Shown: positions 1-9,273 of the stretch, one piece after another
Numbering within the stretch: the stretch's first letter is position 1
Layout of the letters: each line of letters opens with the position of its first letter
Assembly (NCBI GenBank): GCA_018714685.1
Contig: DVNC01000031.1
Span: 1-24,735, forward strand
DNA from: Scatocola faecipullorum
Lineage (GTDB): Bacteria; Pseudomonadota; Alphaproteobacteria; RF32; CAG-239
Length of the DNA stretch: 24,735 nucleotides
Reading direction: 5' to 3'
Notes under the pieces: model-generated
What the model saw: the letters and a program-made list of their open reading frames with translations, nothing else
Databases searched by the model: none
Told to the model about the DNA's origin: nothing
Translations under genes and position numbers: made by a program

Positions 1-97
1 ACTGAATCATAGCCTGATTGTAAGGTACCATATCATCAAAACAATGTCAATATAAAATAAACTTCCCCTTTATTTTTGGCTAAAATCACTAAATAAA

Positions 98-119
98 AAG
101 CCCCTTATTTAAGGGGCTT
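98..119 (-). terminator. Rho-independent terminator of the autotransporter gene
   Basis: A perfect 9-bp stem (AAGCCCCTT / AAGGGGCTT) with a 4-nt loop lies 8 nt past the autotransporter stop codon. Read on the minus strand it is followed by a T-rich run (TTTATTT). There is no T-run on the plus-strand side, so it acts in one direction. Bases 1-97 hold no gene that I can support. Confidence 0.9.
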
Positions 120-127
120 GTCGATAT

Positions 128-3100
128 TTAGAAAGCATATGTCAGACCGGCGTTGACCGAATAGGTGCTGTCGTCTTCGATAAAGCGGCTGCCTTCCAGA
201 TAGAAATTGAACTTGCCGCGTTTATAATCGAAACGGCTGGACAGAACTGCTCGGTTGCGTTGTGTCTCATAGCTGTTCATGTGATAACGTCCCTGCAGTC
301 CGACAATACCGGCGCTGACTGCCTGATAGGGGTTGTTAAACTCATGATAATAAGTTCCGCCCAGACGGATGTTCAGTTCATCGTCACCCATGGGTTTGAA
401 ACTCTTCTTGGCATATAAGCCGAGTCCGCCCTCAACGGAAAGGTTATTGCCGGAATCAACCCGGATATTTTCCTTGGTGCGTCCTTGATACAGGCCGATA
501 ATATTGAATTCGGCCACCGGTTCCAACGTCAGCAGGCCCATATCCAGTTCATGGCGCGCTTCGTTAGTGATACCGTAGTAATAATTACGGGTATCGGCCT
601 TATATTCCCCGGTATGGTCATAACGGGTATATTCACCCCAGCCCATACCGATTCTCGGCATCGAAACAACCTTGGTGCTGTCGGTTTCGAAAATCAACGG
701 TGCCATAATTTGGGCAATGACTTCATCACGTTCCGCACCGTTGTCATAATCACTGCTGTATTTGGTGAAGCTGGCGCCGAGGCCGTAACGGAAGTTGGCG
801 TTATATTTCTTGTCAAACAAAGCATAACCGGTGTGGGCCTCGTCTTCATAACCGCTCAGGCCGTTGGTGCCGTCCTGTTCGCGCTCAAAATAGTCATAGC
901 CGACATGAACACGGAATTCTTTCGTGTCATTGTTGTTGAATACGGCACTGTTGACCTGACGGTTGACATTGCGGAGAATATCCATATTTTGTTTGGCAAA
1001 ATTGGGAATTAAGTCAAGCCCCAGATTACTGTATAAAGCCTGATTGAATTCTTCCATGCTGCCGGCCGTAATCATACCGTCATAAATTGTGTTGCGGATA
1101 GCATAATTGCTTTCCAAATAAGCCGCCTGGCTGGCATTATTAACCAGATTCGAGAAAGCGACACGGTTATAAACGATGTCTTTTTCGCTGGACGGTTTGT
1201 CGGAAGTGCTGCTGTCGTTGTCTGCCTCATCTTCGTCTTTGACTGTCGGCTGTTCGACGGCCGGCTCGTCTTCAGCCTGCGCCGCCGCATCGTCGGCAGA
1301 ATCTTCCGCGCTGTCAACCAGAGAGACTTCCCACATCGGCGAAGCGGACATCAGGTTGACGTCAATTTCACTGGCCGTCAAAGCATTCCGGTTAACATAA
1401 ACGTCTTTCTGTCCCTGTTCCAGCATCGCCCGGTCGCTGACGGCATATAAATCGCCGCTGATTTCGTTGCCGGCGACCATTGTTCCGGTTGAGGCAAGCA
1501 GAACTCTGCCGCCGCCCATTTCGTTAAGTTTGAACGAGGCGGACGTTACCATAGTGCCGCTGTTTTGCAGAGTTGCGCCTTGTTCCAGATGAATAAACTT
1601 GTTGGCGCAGCTGCCGCCGTCATCGCAAATGTCAACGCTGCCGGCCGAGGTGTCGCCGGTAATGGTTCCGCTTTGCGTTTGTCCGCCGGCAAAAACGATT
1701 TTACCCGAAGCATTGTTGTAGAAAGTGGATTTCCCGTCAACATAGATGCCTGTTCCGGCCGAACCGGCAGCCATATTAATCGTTCCGGCATTTTCAACCG
1801 AACCGCCGTTGACGGCCTTCATCCCGTAAGAAGTGGACGAAGTTCCTTTAATGTTAATGGTACCGAGGTTAATGGCGCGGGCATGCGATCCGTCGGCATA
1901 CATGCCGACACCGCCGTTGCTGTTGACGGTGATGACACCGCCAGCCGCATTGGTGACTGTCGTATCTATCGTTGTAGAGGTTGCAATCATGCCTTTGCCG
2001 CTGTTGACGGTAATGGTGCCGCTGTTGACAGCATTCGCTCCGGCGGAAGATGTTCCGTCTGCCGCCATGCCGTTTCCGCTGCCGGTCGCGGTAATTGAAC
2101 CTGTGTTGTTGACGGTAGCCCCTTTGGCCTGCAAAGCAGAGCCTGAACCGCTGAAGGTGAGGGTGCCTTTGTTATTTGCCGTGCCGCCGTTTTCCGCCAG
2201 CATCAGGTAAGAAGCGCCGGAACCGGCATTGATTTTTCCGCTGCTGCCGTTGGTAACAATTCCGCCGTCAGCGAACATACCGATATTATTATTGGCATTA
2301 ATTGTAGCATTGTTGATTGCTTCACCCTCGGTTGCTTTCATGCCGAATGAACTGCTGCCGGTAACATTAATGGTACCGCTGCTGTTTGTAGCTGTTCCTC
2401 CGTCAGCCAGAATACCGACGGAATCTGCCCCGCTGACGTTAATGGTTCCCGTATTGTTTGCAGTTCCTTCCGCCTCTGTTATCATACCGATTCCGCTGCT
2501 TCCGTTGAGGGCAATAGTACCGTTATTGGTAATTTTTCCTCTGGTGGCATACATGGCCGTAGAGTTATTGGCCGAGCTGTTCAGCGTAATGGTTCCGCCG
2601 CTGGCATTAACGGCTTCGCCGCCGTCGGCACGCATAGCTTCAAGGTTGGAGGAAGTAACCGTAATTGTTTTGTCGTTGCGTCCGATTCCGTCGTCAACTA
2701 AAACAGCCGCATCGCCGCTGCTGAATTCGATTGTTCCGCTGTTGACCACGGTACCCCCGTTGGCATATAAGCCGACCGTATCGGTGCCGCTGACTTTGAG
2801 ACTGCCGGAGTTGGTGGCTGTTCCTCCGTCTGCCTGCAGACCGATGGCGCCGGTGCCTCCCAGATTGATAGTTCCCAAATTGCTGCCGCTGCCGTTGGCC
2901 ACATAAATACCGACCGTATTTTCGGCTTTCAGGTCAATCGTTCCCGAAGCGGCATTGACAACATTGCCGCCGTCGACATACATACCTTGCGCACCGTTTC
3001 CGGTAACGGTAATGGCTGCATTGTTGGTTGCGGTGCCGGTTGAAGCCCTCATGCCCGAAGCTGCCGTATCTGCGGCGGAAACATTGATTGTTCCGTTGTT

Positions 3101-6100
3101 GACGGCGCTTCCCGAACCGGCCGCCCAAATACCGGTTGACCCGGCACCCGAGACGTTGATTGTTGCGCCTTTGTTATTGATGACTTTGCCGCTTCCTGCC
3201 AGTTTCATACCAGCGGCATTGCTGCCGACAACATTAATGGTGCCGGGCAAATCCTTTTCTTCATATTTGGGCTGGTCGTCATCGCCGAGAACCGGTTCTC
3301 CGTCTTCGTCCAAAACCGGAACCTGAACCGTTTTGCCGTTGGTCACGGTTCCGCTGCTAGCTGTCATTCCGATGGAACCTTCGCCGGCAACCGAAATCGT
3401 CGTTTGATTGTAGGCTTCGCCGTTGGCCGCATAGATACCGGAAGAACCGTTGCCGCTGGAGATAATGGTTCCGATATTGTCGGCCGTTCCGCCGTTGACA
3501 TAAATGCCTGAGGAATTGCTGCCGCTGGCGGTGATGTCCTTGTTATTGGTTCCCGTGCCGCCGGTTGTTACTTCCATACCTTTGGAACCGCTTCCCGATG
3601 CGGTAATCGTTTTATCATTAACCAGCGTTCCACCGCCGGACATTCCGGTTCCGTTTGAGCCGGAAACCGTTATCGTTCCGCTGTTGGTAATGCTGCCTTT
3701 GGACGCGCGTATGCCGTAGCCGCTTCCGCCGACCTCAATGCGGGCACCTGCGGCGTTGGTAACGGTTGCCGTGTCGGCCCAAATGCCGTTGCCGTTTCCG
3801 GTAATCGTAATGACGCCGTTGTTGTTTATTGTGTTTGACGTTTCGGCCGGAGAAGTAGCAGAAATGGAAGAATTAATGGCACTGCCGCTGCCGTTGACCG
3901 TAATCGTTCCGTCATTGGTGACCGTTGCCCCGCTGTTTGCGTTGCTGGAAATGTTAATGCCGTCGGCACTGCTGTCTTTCTCGGTTGTGATGCTGGCGCC
4001 GGCTTTGTTGTTGACCGTTCCGCCGGCTGCTTCAATGGCCGCCGAACCGTCGGCAATGGTAATCGTTCCCTCGTTGTTGACGGTTCCGCCCTTGGTAGAG
4101 GTAATGCCTTTGGAGCCGGTTCCGTCAACATTGATTTTTCCTTTATTGGTAATGCTGACGGTGTCGGTATCCGAAGCCAGAGTCATGCCGGAAGAATTGG
4201 TTCCTTTAACGTTAATAATCCCTTTAAGGTCGTTCAAAACTGTTCCCGTAGCCGTTTCGCTCATATAAATGCCGTGCGAGTTGCTGCTGTCTTCGCCGAT
4301 TTCCAGCGTACCGTTGTTGGTAACCGAACCGTTCCCTTTGGTATAGATGATAAAGCCGTCTTTGCCGTTCAGGTCAATTTTACCGCTGTTGGTAATATTG
4401 TTTCCGTCTCCGGCGATAATAACTTTGGAACCTCCGGCGCCAACCGTGACATTGCCGTTATTTTGGAAATTGCCTTCGTCGGAGTCCGTTGTGCTGAACA
4501 GAGTATAATCTTCGGCGTTAATGACGATATCACCGTTATTGATGGCCGTACCGTCATTCGTTGTCGTGAAAATGGTACCGTTGCCGCCGTTTAGGGTGAT
4601 AGTTCCGCTCTTGTCGTTGATGACGGTTCCGCCGTTTGCGGTCATGCCGACGGCATTGTTGCCGTTCATGTTGATATGTCCGGAGTTAATGGCCGTTGCT
4701 CCGTCACCGGCGATCATGCCCGTACTGCCGCTGCCGCCGACAATTGCCCCGGTTCCGTTGTCAACGCCGATGTTGATCGTGCCGAAATTTTCGGCTTTGC
4801 CGCTTGTGGTCTGCATACCGACGGAGTTATTGCCGTACAGGTTAATTGTTCCCCCGGCAACATTGGTGATTTCGCCGTCGCCTTCGTCAAACAGGCCGAA
4901 CGCATTGTCTGAATGCATATTGATCAGACCGTGATTCAGTCCGTTGCCGCCGTTGACGGAGATACCGTAGGTCTTGGAGTCGACCGAGCCGCCGGTAACG
5001 TCGATTTGCCCGAAGTTTTTGGCCGTTCCGTCCTGCATGGACATACCGTATGAATTTTGCATATTGGGCGTTCCGGTAATGGTAATTGTTGCATCTTTAT
5101 TGTTAAACGATTCGCCGCTTTCGCCCATAATGCCGTATCCGCCGTTGGTCAGGTTGATTGTTCCGTTATTGGTCAGTGTACCTTCGGTAGAGGCCATGCC
5201 GTAACCATACATGCGGTTGATGTTGATTGTGTTGTTGTTATTGGCCCGTCCGTCGCCGATAGACATGCCGTAGCCGACTTCTTTGCTGGCCGCATAGTCA
5301 TAGCCGTTTAGGTTGATAATTCCGTCATTGTCAATCTGGGCCCGTTCACCGCCGGCGGAAATCATACCATAGTTTTCTTTGCTGTTTTGAGTGCTGGTTA
5401 AGGTAATGGTGCCCCGGTTGACCGCAGTGGCATTTTCTTCAACCGAAATGCCGGTCGAATTGGCGCCGGTAATTTGAATCGTAGCGTCTTTGTCATTAAC
5501 CGCATTGCTGCCGGAAGATATGCCGACAGAATCCTCACCCTGTGAAATATTAATTGAGCCCTGATTGGTAACGGAGCCGGAGGTCGATTTGATGCCCGTG
5601 CCGCTGACCAATTGGATTGAGCCGGTTTTGCCGTTCAGAACGGCGCCGCTTTCGGAAGCCATACCGGTTGAACCGATACCGTTCATGACAATCTGTCCGT
5701 AGTTGGTATTGGTTCCCTGCGTTGTGTACATGCCGGTGCCCTTGCGGGTGAAAGTAATTTTACCCGTAGCCGCGTTGGTGGCCGAGGCCGAATTTTCGCC
5801 ATACATGCCGTAAGAGTCGGCATCGCCGGAAAGAATAACGTCCATGTCAATCGATCCTGTGTTAAGCATGGTGCCGTTTTGAGCATGAATGCCGTAGGAA
5901 GCTTCGGTTGTCGTACTGTCGGTGCCGTTGATTTTGATTGAACCGTTGTTTTCGGCAGTGCCGTCTTCAATAAACATACCGTTGGAACCGTTGGCATATT
6001 TGATGTCAATCACGCCGGTTTCCGTATTTTGAATTTTGGCGCTGCTGGCATTATTGGCCGTTCCCGTTTCCGTCGTAACGTTCTGCCGGATGGTCATGCC

Positions 6101-7945
6101 GTCGCCGCCGTTGCTCAGTGTTATGGTGCCGCTGTTTGTTCCGGTTCCGGCGTTAATCTGGAGGCCGGTGCCTTTGGCCAGCATTTTGATTGTGCCTTTG
6201 TTGACAACGGTTCCGCCGTGCCGGGTTGCCATGCCGAAACCGTCGGTGCTGTTGACGCTGATGGTTCCGCTTTCGGAATTGACGATGGTCGGATTAAGGG
6301 TGTTGAATTCGGAGTTGGTTCCTTCGCCGCGAACACCCAGCATACCGTAGCCGCCGATTCCTCCGGTGACCGTGATTTCTTTGTTATTGACGATTGTTCC
6401 GCCGTGTACCGACAGCATTCCGGCATGGGAATTGGTAATGTTGTTGGTGCTTTCCGGCGCAATCGTCAGGCGGATGGCGCCGTTGTTTGTTGCTGTGGTA
6501 TGAGCGTCTGAGCGAATACCGACAATACCTCCGGTTCCGTTCAGCAGATTGCTTTGCGTCGAATCATAGGTACCGCTGTCGCCGAGATTGACGTTCAGAT
6601 CAATGACGCCGTTGGCGGCGTTGGTAATTTCAATAAACCCGGTACGGCGCAGCAGCTTTGTTCCCTCCAGAAACGCCTTTTCCAAAAAGCTGCCCATACC
6701 GACCAGAGAGGTAGAAATTGTCTTGTCGGGCGTTGCTGCGGCACTCAGGGAAATATTACCGTTGTTAATCAGCTGGGTCGGAATGGTGCCGGCCGGATTT
6801 TGCACTTGGTTAATCAAACGTCCCTGCATACCGATTAAAGTACCGGCAACACTGTCAACCGCAGCGTTTCCGGTGATTTTTCCGTCATTGATGGCGGTGG
6901 AGGAGGTATCGGCATACATGCCGTCCACTTGGTCGGTGGCGGTAGTGCCCTGAAAGGCAATGTCTATGTTTCCGTTGTTGCGCACCAGTGATTTATCACT
7001 GGCAATCATGCCCAGCGTTCCGTTGCGGGCGATAATTTTAAGCGTATTGTTATTTATGGCGTTAGAGTTATGCAGTGCCACCATGCCGGCGGTATTGTTC
7101 TGCAGGGTAATTGTTGCGCCGACTTCGGTGCCGGTCAGGGGAATTTTGCCGTTGACGACCTGATTGCCGTCAATCGCTTTCATTCCGACCTGAATATATT
7201 TGGTATAATCAAGCACGGAGTCGTTCAGGTTAATCACGTCAACCAGATTTTTGGTTTCATCACCCACTTTGATTTGAGAATCATTGCTCAGCGTAAAGTT
7301 GCTGTCATTTTCGCCGTTGGTGATTTTTACCGGCGTATAGGGGCTGTTTTCGGGAGCGGAAGGCGTTTCCGTACCGACAAAAGCACCCAGACTGTCGTCC
7401 GTCGGCGTAAAGCTGTCATTCGGCGGAAAATAGTAATGGTGTTTTTTGCCGCCACCGCCGCCGCTCAGGGCAATTGCGGCAATGCCGCCGGCCAGAAGCA
7501 GGCCGCCGATAACCCAGGTTGTGGTTGAAAAGACGAATTCGCCGTCTGCAAATTCTTTATAGGCGTCGCGGGGCGTAGCGGTTACCGGCGTTGCCCGGCT
7601 CGAGGCCATGAAATAATCATATTGCTGCGGCGGAATGTTCTGAATGCAGGGATGCCGAGGATTTGCGCCGGAAGCATGAAAAGCGTTATATGCCGTATAA
7701 TTGTTTTGGTAGATTGAATGACACAGGCCGGTGTTGCCGTATCTGTCGGTCGCATCAATGTTCATTCCGCGCTGAACGGCAGCACGCAGAGCCCTGACAT
7801 TCCCCTGTGAAGCCAGGCTGTACATCTGGGCCAGGCTTATCGGGGGCAGGGGTGCCGCAAAGGCCGAAAGCGTGGTCGCAATGTAGAAAGAAACCATTGT
7901 CAGATAGGTAACAATGCTCTTGAAGCTGAAAATTTTAAATTTCAT
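128..7945 (-). CDS. Giant autotransporter adhesin with ankyrin-like N-terminus and repetitive passenger
   Basis: A type V (autotransporter) surface protein of 2605 residues, predicted to be exported by Sec and displayed through its own outer-membrane barrel. Residues 1-30 form a signal peptide ending AFA. Residues ~36-100 look like ankyrin repeats (GNVRALRAAVQRGMNIDATD, then DRYGNTGLCHSI). Residues 143-161 form a second hydrophobic stretch followed by SGGGGGKKHHYYFPP. From ~280 to ~2140 the protein is a run of ~20-residue units of the type GTINxxGxxSxGMxAxxGxxxNxG, which should fold as a beta-helix. Residues ~2208-2255 are an acidic Ser/Asp/Glu linker, and ~2260-2605 form the barrel, ending in the typical aromatic residue (LTYAF). 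ATG at 7945 is chosen over the in-frame TTG just upstream; the ribosome site is weak. Ligand and host role cannot be read from sequence. The class call is secure. Confidence 0.93.
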   Translation of the reverse strand: MKFKIFSFKSIVTYLTMVSFYIATTLSAFAAPLPPISLAQMYSLASQGNVRALRAAVQRGMNIDATDRYGNTGLCHSIYQNNYTAYNAFHASGANPRHPCIQNIPPQQYDYFMASSRATPVTATPRDAYKEFADGEFVFSTTTWVIGGLLLAGGIAAIALSGGGGGKKHHYYFPPNDSFTPTDDSLGAFVGTETPSAPENSPYTPVKITNGENDSNFTLSNDSQIKVGDETKNLVDVINLNDSVLDYTKYIQVGMKAIDGNQVVNGKIPLTGTEVGATITLQNNTAGMVALHNSNAINNNTLKIIARNGTLGMIASDKSLVRNNGNIDIAFQGTTATDQVDGMYADTSSTAINDGKITGNAAVDSVAGTLIGMQGRLINQVQNPAGTIPTQLINNGNISLSAAATPDKTISTSLVGMGSFLEKAFLEGTKLLRRTGFIEITNAANGVIDLNVNLGDSGTYDSTQSNLLNGTGGIVGIRSDAHTTATNNGAIRLTIAPESTNNITNSHAGMLSVHGGTIVNNKEITVTGGIGGYGMLGVRGEGTNSEFNTLNPTIVNSESGTISVNSTDGFGMATRHGGTVVNKGTIKMLAKGTGLQINAGTGTNSGTITLSNGGDGMTIRQNVTTETGTANNASSAKIQNTETGVIDIKYANGSNGMFIEDGTAENNGSIKINGTDSTTTEASYGIHAQNGTMLNTGSIDMDVILSGDADSYGMYGENSASATNAATGKITFTRKGTGMYTTQGTNTNYGQIVMNGIGSTGMASESGAVLNGKTGSIQLVSGTGIKSTSGSVTNQGSINISQGEDSVGISSGSNAVNDKDATIQITGANSTGISVEENATAVNRGTITLTSTQNSKENYGMISAGGERAQIDNDGIINLNGYDYAASKEVGYGMSIGDGRANNNNTININRMYGYGMASTEGTLTNNGTINLTNGGYGIMGESGESFNNKDATITITGTPNMQNSYGMSMQDGTAKNFGQIDVTGGSVDSKTYGISVNGGNGLNHGLINMHSDNAFGLFDEGDGEITNVAGGTINLYGNNSVGMQTTSGKAENFGTINIGVDNGTGAIVGGSGSTGMIAGDGATAINSGHINMNGNNAVGMTANGGTVINDKSGTITLNGGNGTIFTTTNDGTAINNGDIVINAEDYTLFSTTDSDEGNFQNNGNVTVGAGGSKVIIAGDGNNITNSGKIDLNGKDGFIIYTKGNGSVTNNGTLEIGEDSSNSHGIYMSETATGTVLNDLKGIINVKGTNSSGMTLASDTDTVSITNKGKINVDGTGSKGITSTKGGTVNNEGTITIADGSAAIEAAGGTVNNKAGASITTEKDSSADGINISSNANSGATVTNDGTITVNGSGSAINSSISATSPAETSNTINNNGVITITGNGNGIWADTATVTNAAGARIEVGGSGYGIRASKGSITNSGTITVSGSNGTGMSGGGTLVNDKTITASGSGSKGMEVTTGGTGTNNKDITASGSNSSGIYVNGGTADNIGTIISSGNGSSGIYAANGEAYNQTTISVAGEGSIGMTASSGTVTNGKTVQVPVLDEDGEPVLGDDDQPKYEEKDLPGTINVVGSNAAGMKLAGSGKVINNKGATINVSGAGSTGIWAAGSGSAVNNGTINVSAADTAASGMRASTGTATNNAAITVTGNGAQGMYVDGGNVVNAASGTIDLKAENTVGIYVANGSGSNLGTINLGGTGAIGLQADGGTATNSGSLKVSGTDTVGLYANGGTVVNSGTIEFSSGDAAVLVDDGIGRNDKTITVTSSNLEAMRADGGEAVNASGGTITLNSSANNSTAMYATRGKITNNGTIALNGSSGIGMITEAEGTANNTGTINVSGADSVGILADGGTATNSSGTINVTGSSSFGMKATEGEAINNATINANNNIGMFADGGIVTNGSSGKINAGSGASYLMLAENGGTANNKGTLTFSGSGSALQAKGATVNNTGSITATGSGNGMAADGTSSAGANAVNSGTITVNSGKGMIATSTTIDTTVTNAAGGVITVNSNGGVGMYADGSHARAINLGTINIKGTSSTSYGMKAVNGGSVENAGTINMAAGSAGTGIYVDGKSTFYNNASGKIVFAGGQTQSGTITGDTSAGSVDICDDGGSCANKFIHLEQGATLQNSGTMVTSASFKLNEMGGGRVLLASTGTMVAGNEISGDLYAVSDRAMLEQGQKDVYVNRNALTASEIDVNLMSASPMWEVSLVDSAEDSADDAAAQAEDEPAVEQPTVKDEDEADNDSSTSDKPSSEKDIVYNRVAFSNLVNNASQAAYLESNYAIRNTIYDGMITAGSMEEFNQALYSNLGLDLIPNFAKQNMDILRNVNRQVNSAVFNNNDTKEFRVHVGYDYFEREQDGTNGLSGYEDEAHTGYALFDKKYNANFRYGLGASFTKYSSDYDNGAERDEVIAQIMAPLIFETDSTKVVSMPRIGMGWGEYTRYDHTGEYKADTRNYYYGITNEARHELDMGLLTLEPVAEFNIIGLYQGRTKENIRVDSGNNLSVEGGLGLYAKKSFKPMGDDELNIRLGGTYYHEFNNPYQAVSAGIVGLQGRYHMNSYETQRNRAVLSSRFDYKRGKFNFYLEGSRFIEDDSTYSVNAGLTYAF
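1530..7110 (-). repeat. Coding repeat array of the autotransporter passenger
   Basis: About 5.6 kb encodes degenerate units of roughly 60 bp. Each unit carries an N-(x)-G-T/S-I strand followed by a G-S/N-G-x-G-M/I-x-A turn. The units differ at nucleotide level, so this is an old, diverged array rather than fresh tandem copies. The array explains the many long open frames on the opposite strand. Confidence 0.85.
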
Positions 7946-7960
7946 CAATCTACTACCATG

Positions 7961-7995
7961 GTTAAAAATATATTTGTCGACAGAGTATTTTTAAC
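7961..7995 (-). promoter_or_regulatory. Perfect 10-bp inverted repeat in the autotransporter leader
   Basis: GTTAAAAATA (7961-7970) and TATTTTTAAC (7986-7995) are exact inverted copies around a 15-nt centre. The right arm overlaps the predicted -10 box, and the left arm lies in the 5' leader 16 nt before the start codon. It could be an operator or an mRNA stem. A related TTTTTAAC recurs at 8042-8049. Confidence 0.5.
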
Positions 7996-8016
7996 TTAGG
8001 CGTAAATTTCCGTCAA
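7988..8016 (-). promoter_or_regulatory. Predicted sigma70-type promoter of the autotransporter
   Basis: On the minus strand TTGACG (8016-8011) and TAAAAA (7993-7988) are separated by 17 nt, giving a transcript start near 7981 and a leader of about 36 nt. The -35 is good and the -10 is moderate. Confidence 0.45.
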
Positions 8017-8075
8017 TCGCGGTGCGCAGGTTATACCACGGTTTTTAACTCTTTATTAATATTTTTAAAATTTCG

Positions 8076-8104
8076 TTGCTATATAATTAATCGTCGCCTA
8101 CAAT
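8076..8104 (+). promoter_or_regulatory. Predicted sigma70-type promoter of the DUF2157 operon
   Basis: TTGCTA (8076-8081), a 17-nt spacer and TACAAT (8099-8104) place the start near 8111, about 23 nt before the ATG. A TATAAT at 8082-8087 is an alternative -10, but it lacks a recognisable -35. Confidence 0.5.
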
Positions 8105-8133
8105 TTGTCAGGTCTCATAAATAGGAAGAAAAA

Positions 8134-9273
8134 ATGAATATCTACTCAAAATTGTCGGATTGGCAAAAACGCGGTCTGATTACTGCGGAACAGCAGCAGA
8201 AAATTACCGATTATGAAAACAACGTCAGGCGCCCGATGCTTTATCATGCGCTTTTGTTTTTAAGCTGTTTTTGTATCGGCATCGGTGTGATTGCCGTCAT
8301 TGCCGCCAATTGGGAGGCCATTCCCGCCGCAGTTAAACTCGGCGTCGATTTTGCTCTTCTTTGTACGGCTGCATGGGGAGTATGGCACAGCCGCAGAAAG
8401 GGAAGGAACCTGGCCGCCGAGGCACTGCTGACGGCCTTTGCCTTGCTTGTTCTCGGTTCAATCGGCCTGGTCGGGCAGATATATCATTTGCCGGCGCATG
8501 GATTGAGCGCTTTGCTCTTCTGGTCGGTTTTAACTTTTCCCCTTCTGTTCCTGAGCAGCAAGCCGTTGTTTCCCGGTTTGTGGTTTATTGGCTTTTTCCT
8601 GTCGCTGTATGACCGCCTGTCTGATTATCGCTGGTTTGCCGATTTCATTGACCAGTTGTTTGATCGCAATGCTAATTTCGGTATCTGGAGCGGCCTGTTT
8701 GCCATGCTGGTCTTTTACCGCTTGCTGCAAATGCTGCCGCATCCGGCCATTCAAAAGGCTTGGCGGCATCTGACCGTTTTTGCTTTTGCATTTTGCGCTT
8801 TTGTGCTGGATGCTTTCAGTTTGAAAGATTGGTCCTATTTTCGGACGGATAATGTTTCACTCGGTTGGACGGTTTGGGGCTTGTCAGCACTTGCGCTGGC
8901 CGGGTTCGCTTTCGCTTGCCGGAAAACTTCGTTGCGGCCGGGAATAGCCGCGGCTGCCGTCATCTTTGTTTATGCTTTTTTGACGGATATGCTGCCCGCC
9001 TGGGAAGATGAAACTTCCGCCCTGATGATGATTGCTTTGCTGTCGGTGGCGGGAATTTATACATACCGGCACAATTATCCGCGTTTGCTGAATGTAAGCA
9101 CGGTTTTGATTGCGTTGCGCTTTTTTGGTGTTTACCTTGAGGTCTTCGGCTCCATACTGTCAACCGGAATGGGGCTGATTGTCTCCGGGCTGGCCTTTGC
9201 CGCGATAGCCGTCGTCTGGCAAAAGGTACGGCGCCGTTTGCTGCATAATGTCGGGGAGAAAAATCATGATTAG
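8134..9273 (+). CDS. DUF2157 family polytopic membrane protein
   Basis: A 379-residue inner-membrane protein of unknown biochemical function. The N-terminus (residues 1-35, LSDWQKRGLITAEQQQKI) is a short helical soluble segment typical of DUF2157. It is followed by about ten hydrophobic helices, starting with FLSCFCIGIGVIAVIAANW at ~47-65. AGGAAG at 8123-8128 sits 5 nt before the ATG and fixes the start. Its stop overlaps the start of the next gene by 8 nt, so the two are translationally coupled. In other bacteria DUF2157 and GDYXXLXY proteins are commonly adjacent or fused, which suggests one membrane complex; that role is inference. Confidence 0.85.
   Translation: MNIYSKLSDWQKRGLITAEQQQKITDYENNVRRPMLYHALLFLSCFCIGIGVIAVIAANWEAIPAAVKLGVDFALLCTAAWGVWHSRRKGRNLAAEALLTAFALLVLGSIGLVGQIYHLPAHGLSALLFWSVLTFPLLFLSSKPLFPGLWFIGFFLSLYDRLSDYRWFADFIDQLFDRNANFGIWSGLFAMLVFYRLLQMLPHPAIQKAWRHLTVFAFAFCAFVLDAFSLKDWSYFRTDNVSLGWTVWGLSALALAGFAFACRKTSLRPGIAAAAVIFVYAFLTDMLPAWEDETSALMMIALLSVAGIYTYRHNYPRLLNVSTVLIALRFFGVYLEVFGSILSTGMGLIVSGLAFAAIAVVWQKVRRRLLHNVGEKNHD

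Noticed and set aside
1530..7110. CRISPR array or satellite DNA
   Set aside because: The repeats are diverged, run in frame for more than 5 kb and encode a coherent beta-helix protein; no fixed direct repeat with unique spacers exists.
7421..7470. Poly-Gly / HH-YY stretch as an artificial tag or frameshift artefact
   Set aside because: The reading frame is continuous on both sides, and the repeats downstream stay in frame.
1565..7528. Many long plus-strand open frames (up to 225 residues) opposite the autotransporter
   Set aside because: They are shadows of the repeat array: its biased codons leave few stops on the opposite strand, and the products are low-complexity Val/Pro/Leu/Ala strings without ribosome sites.
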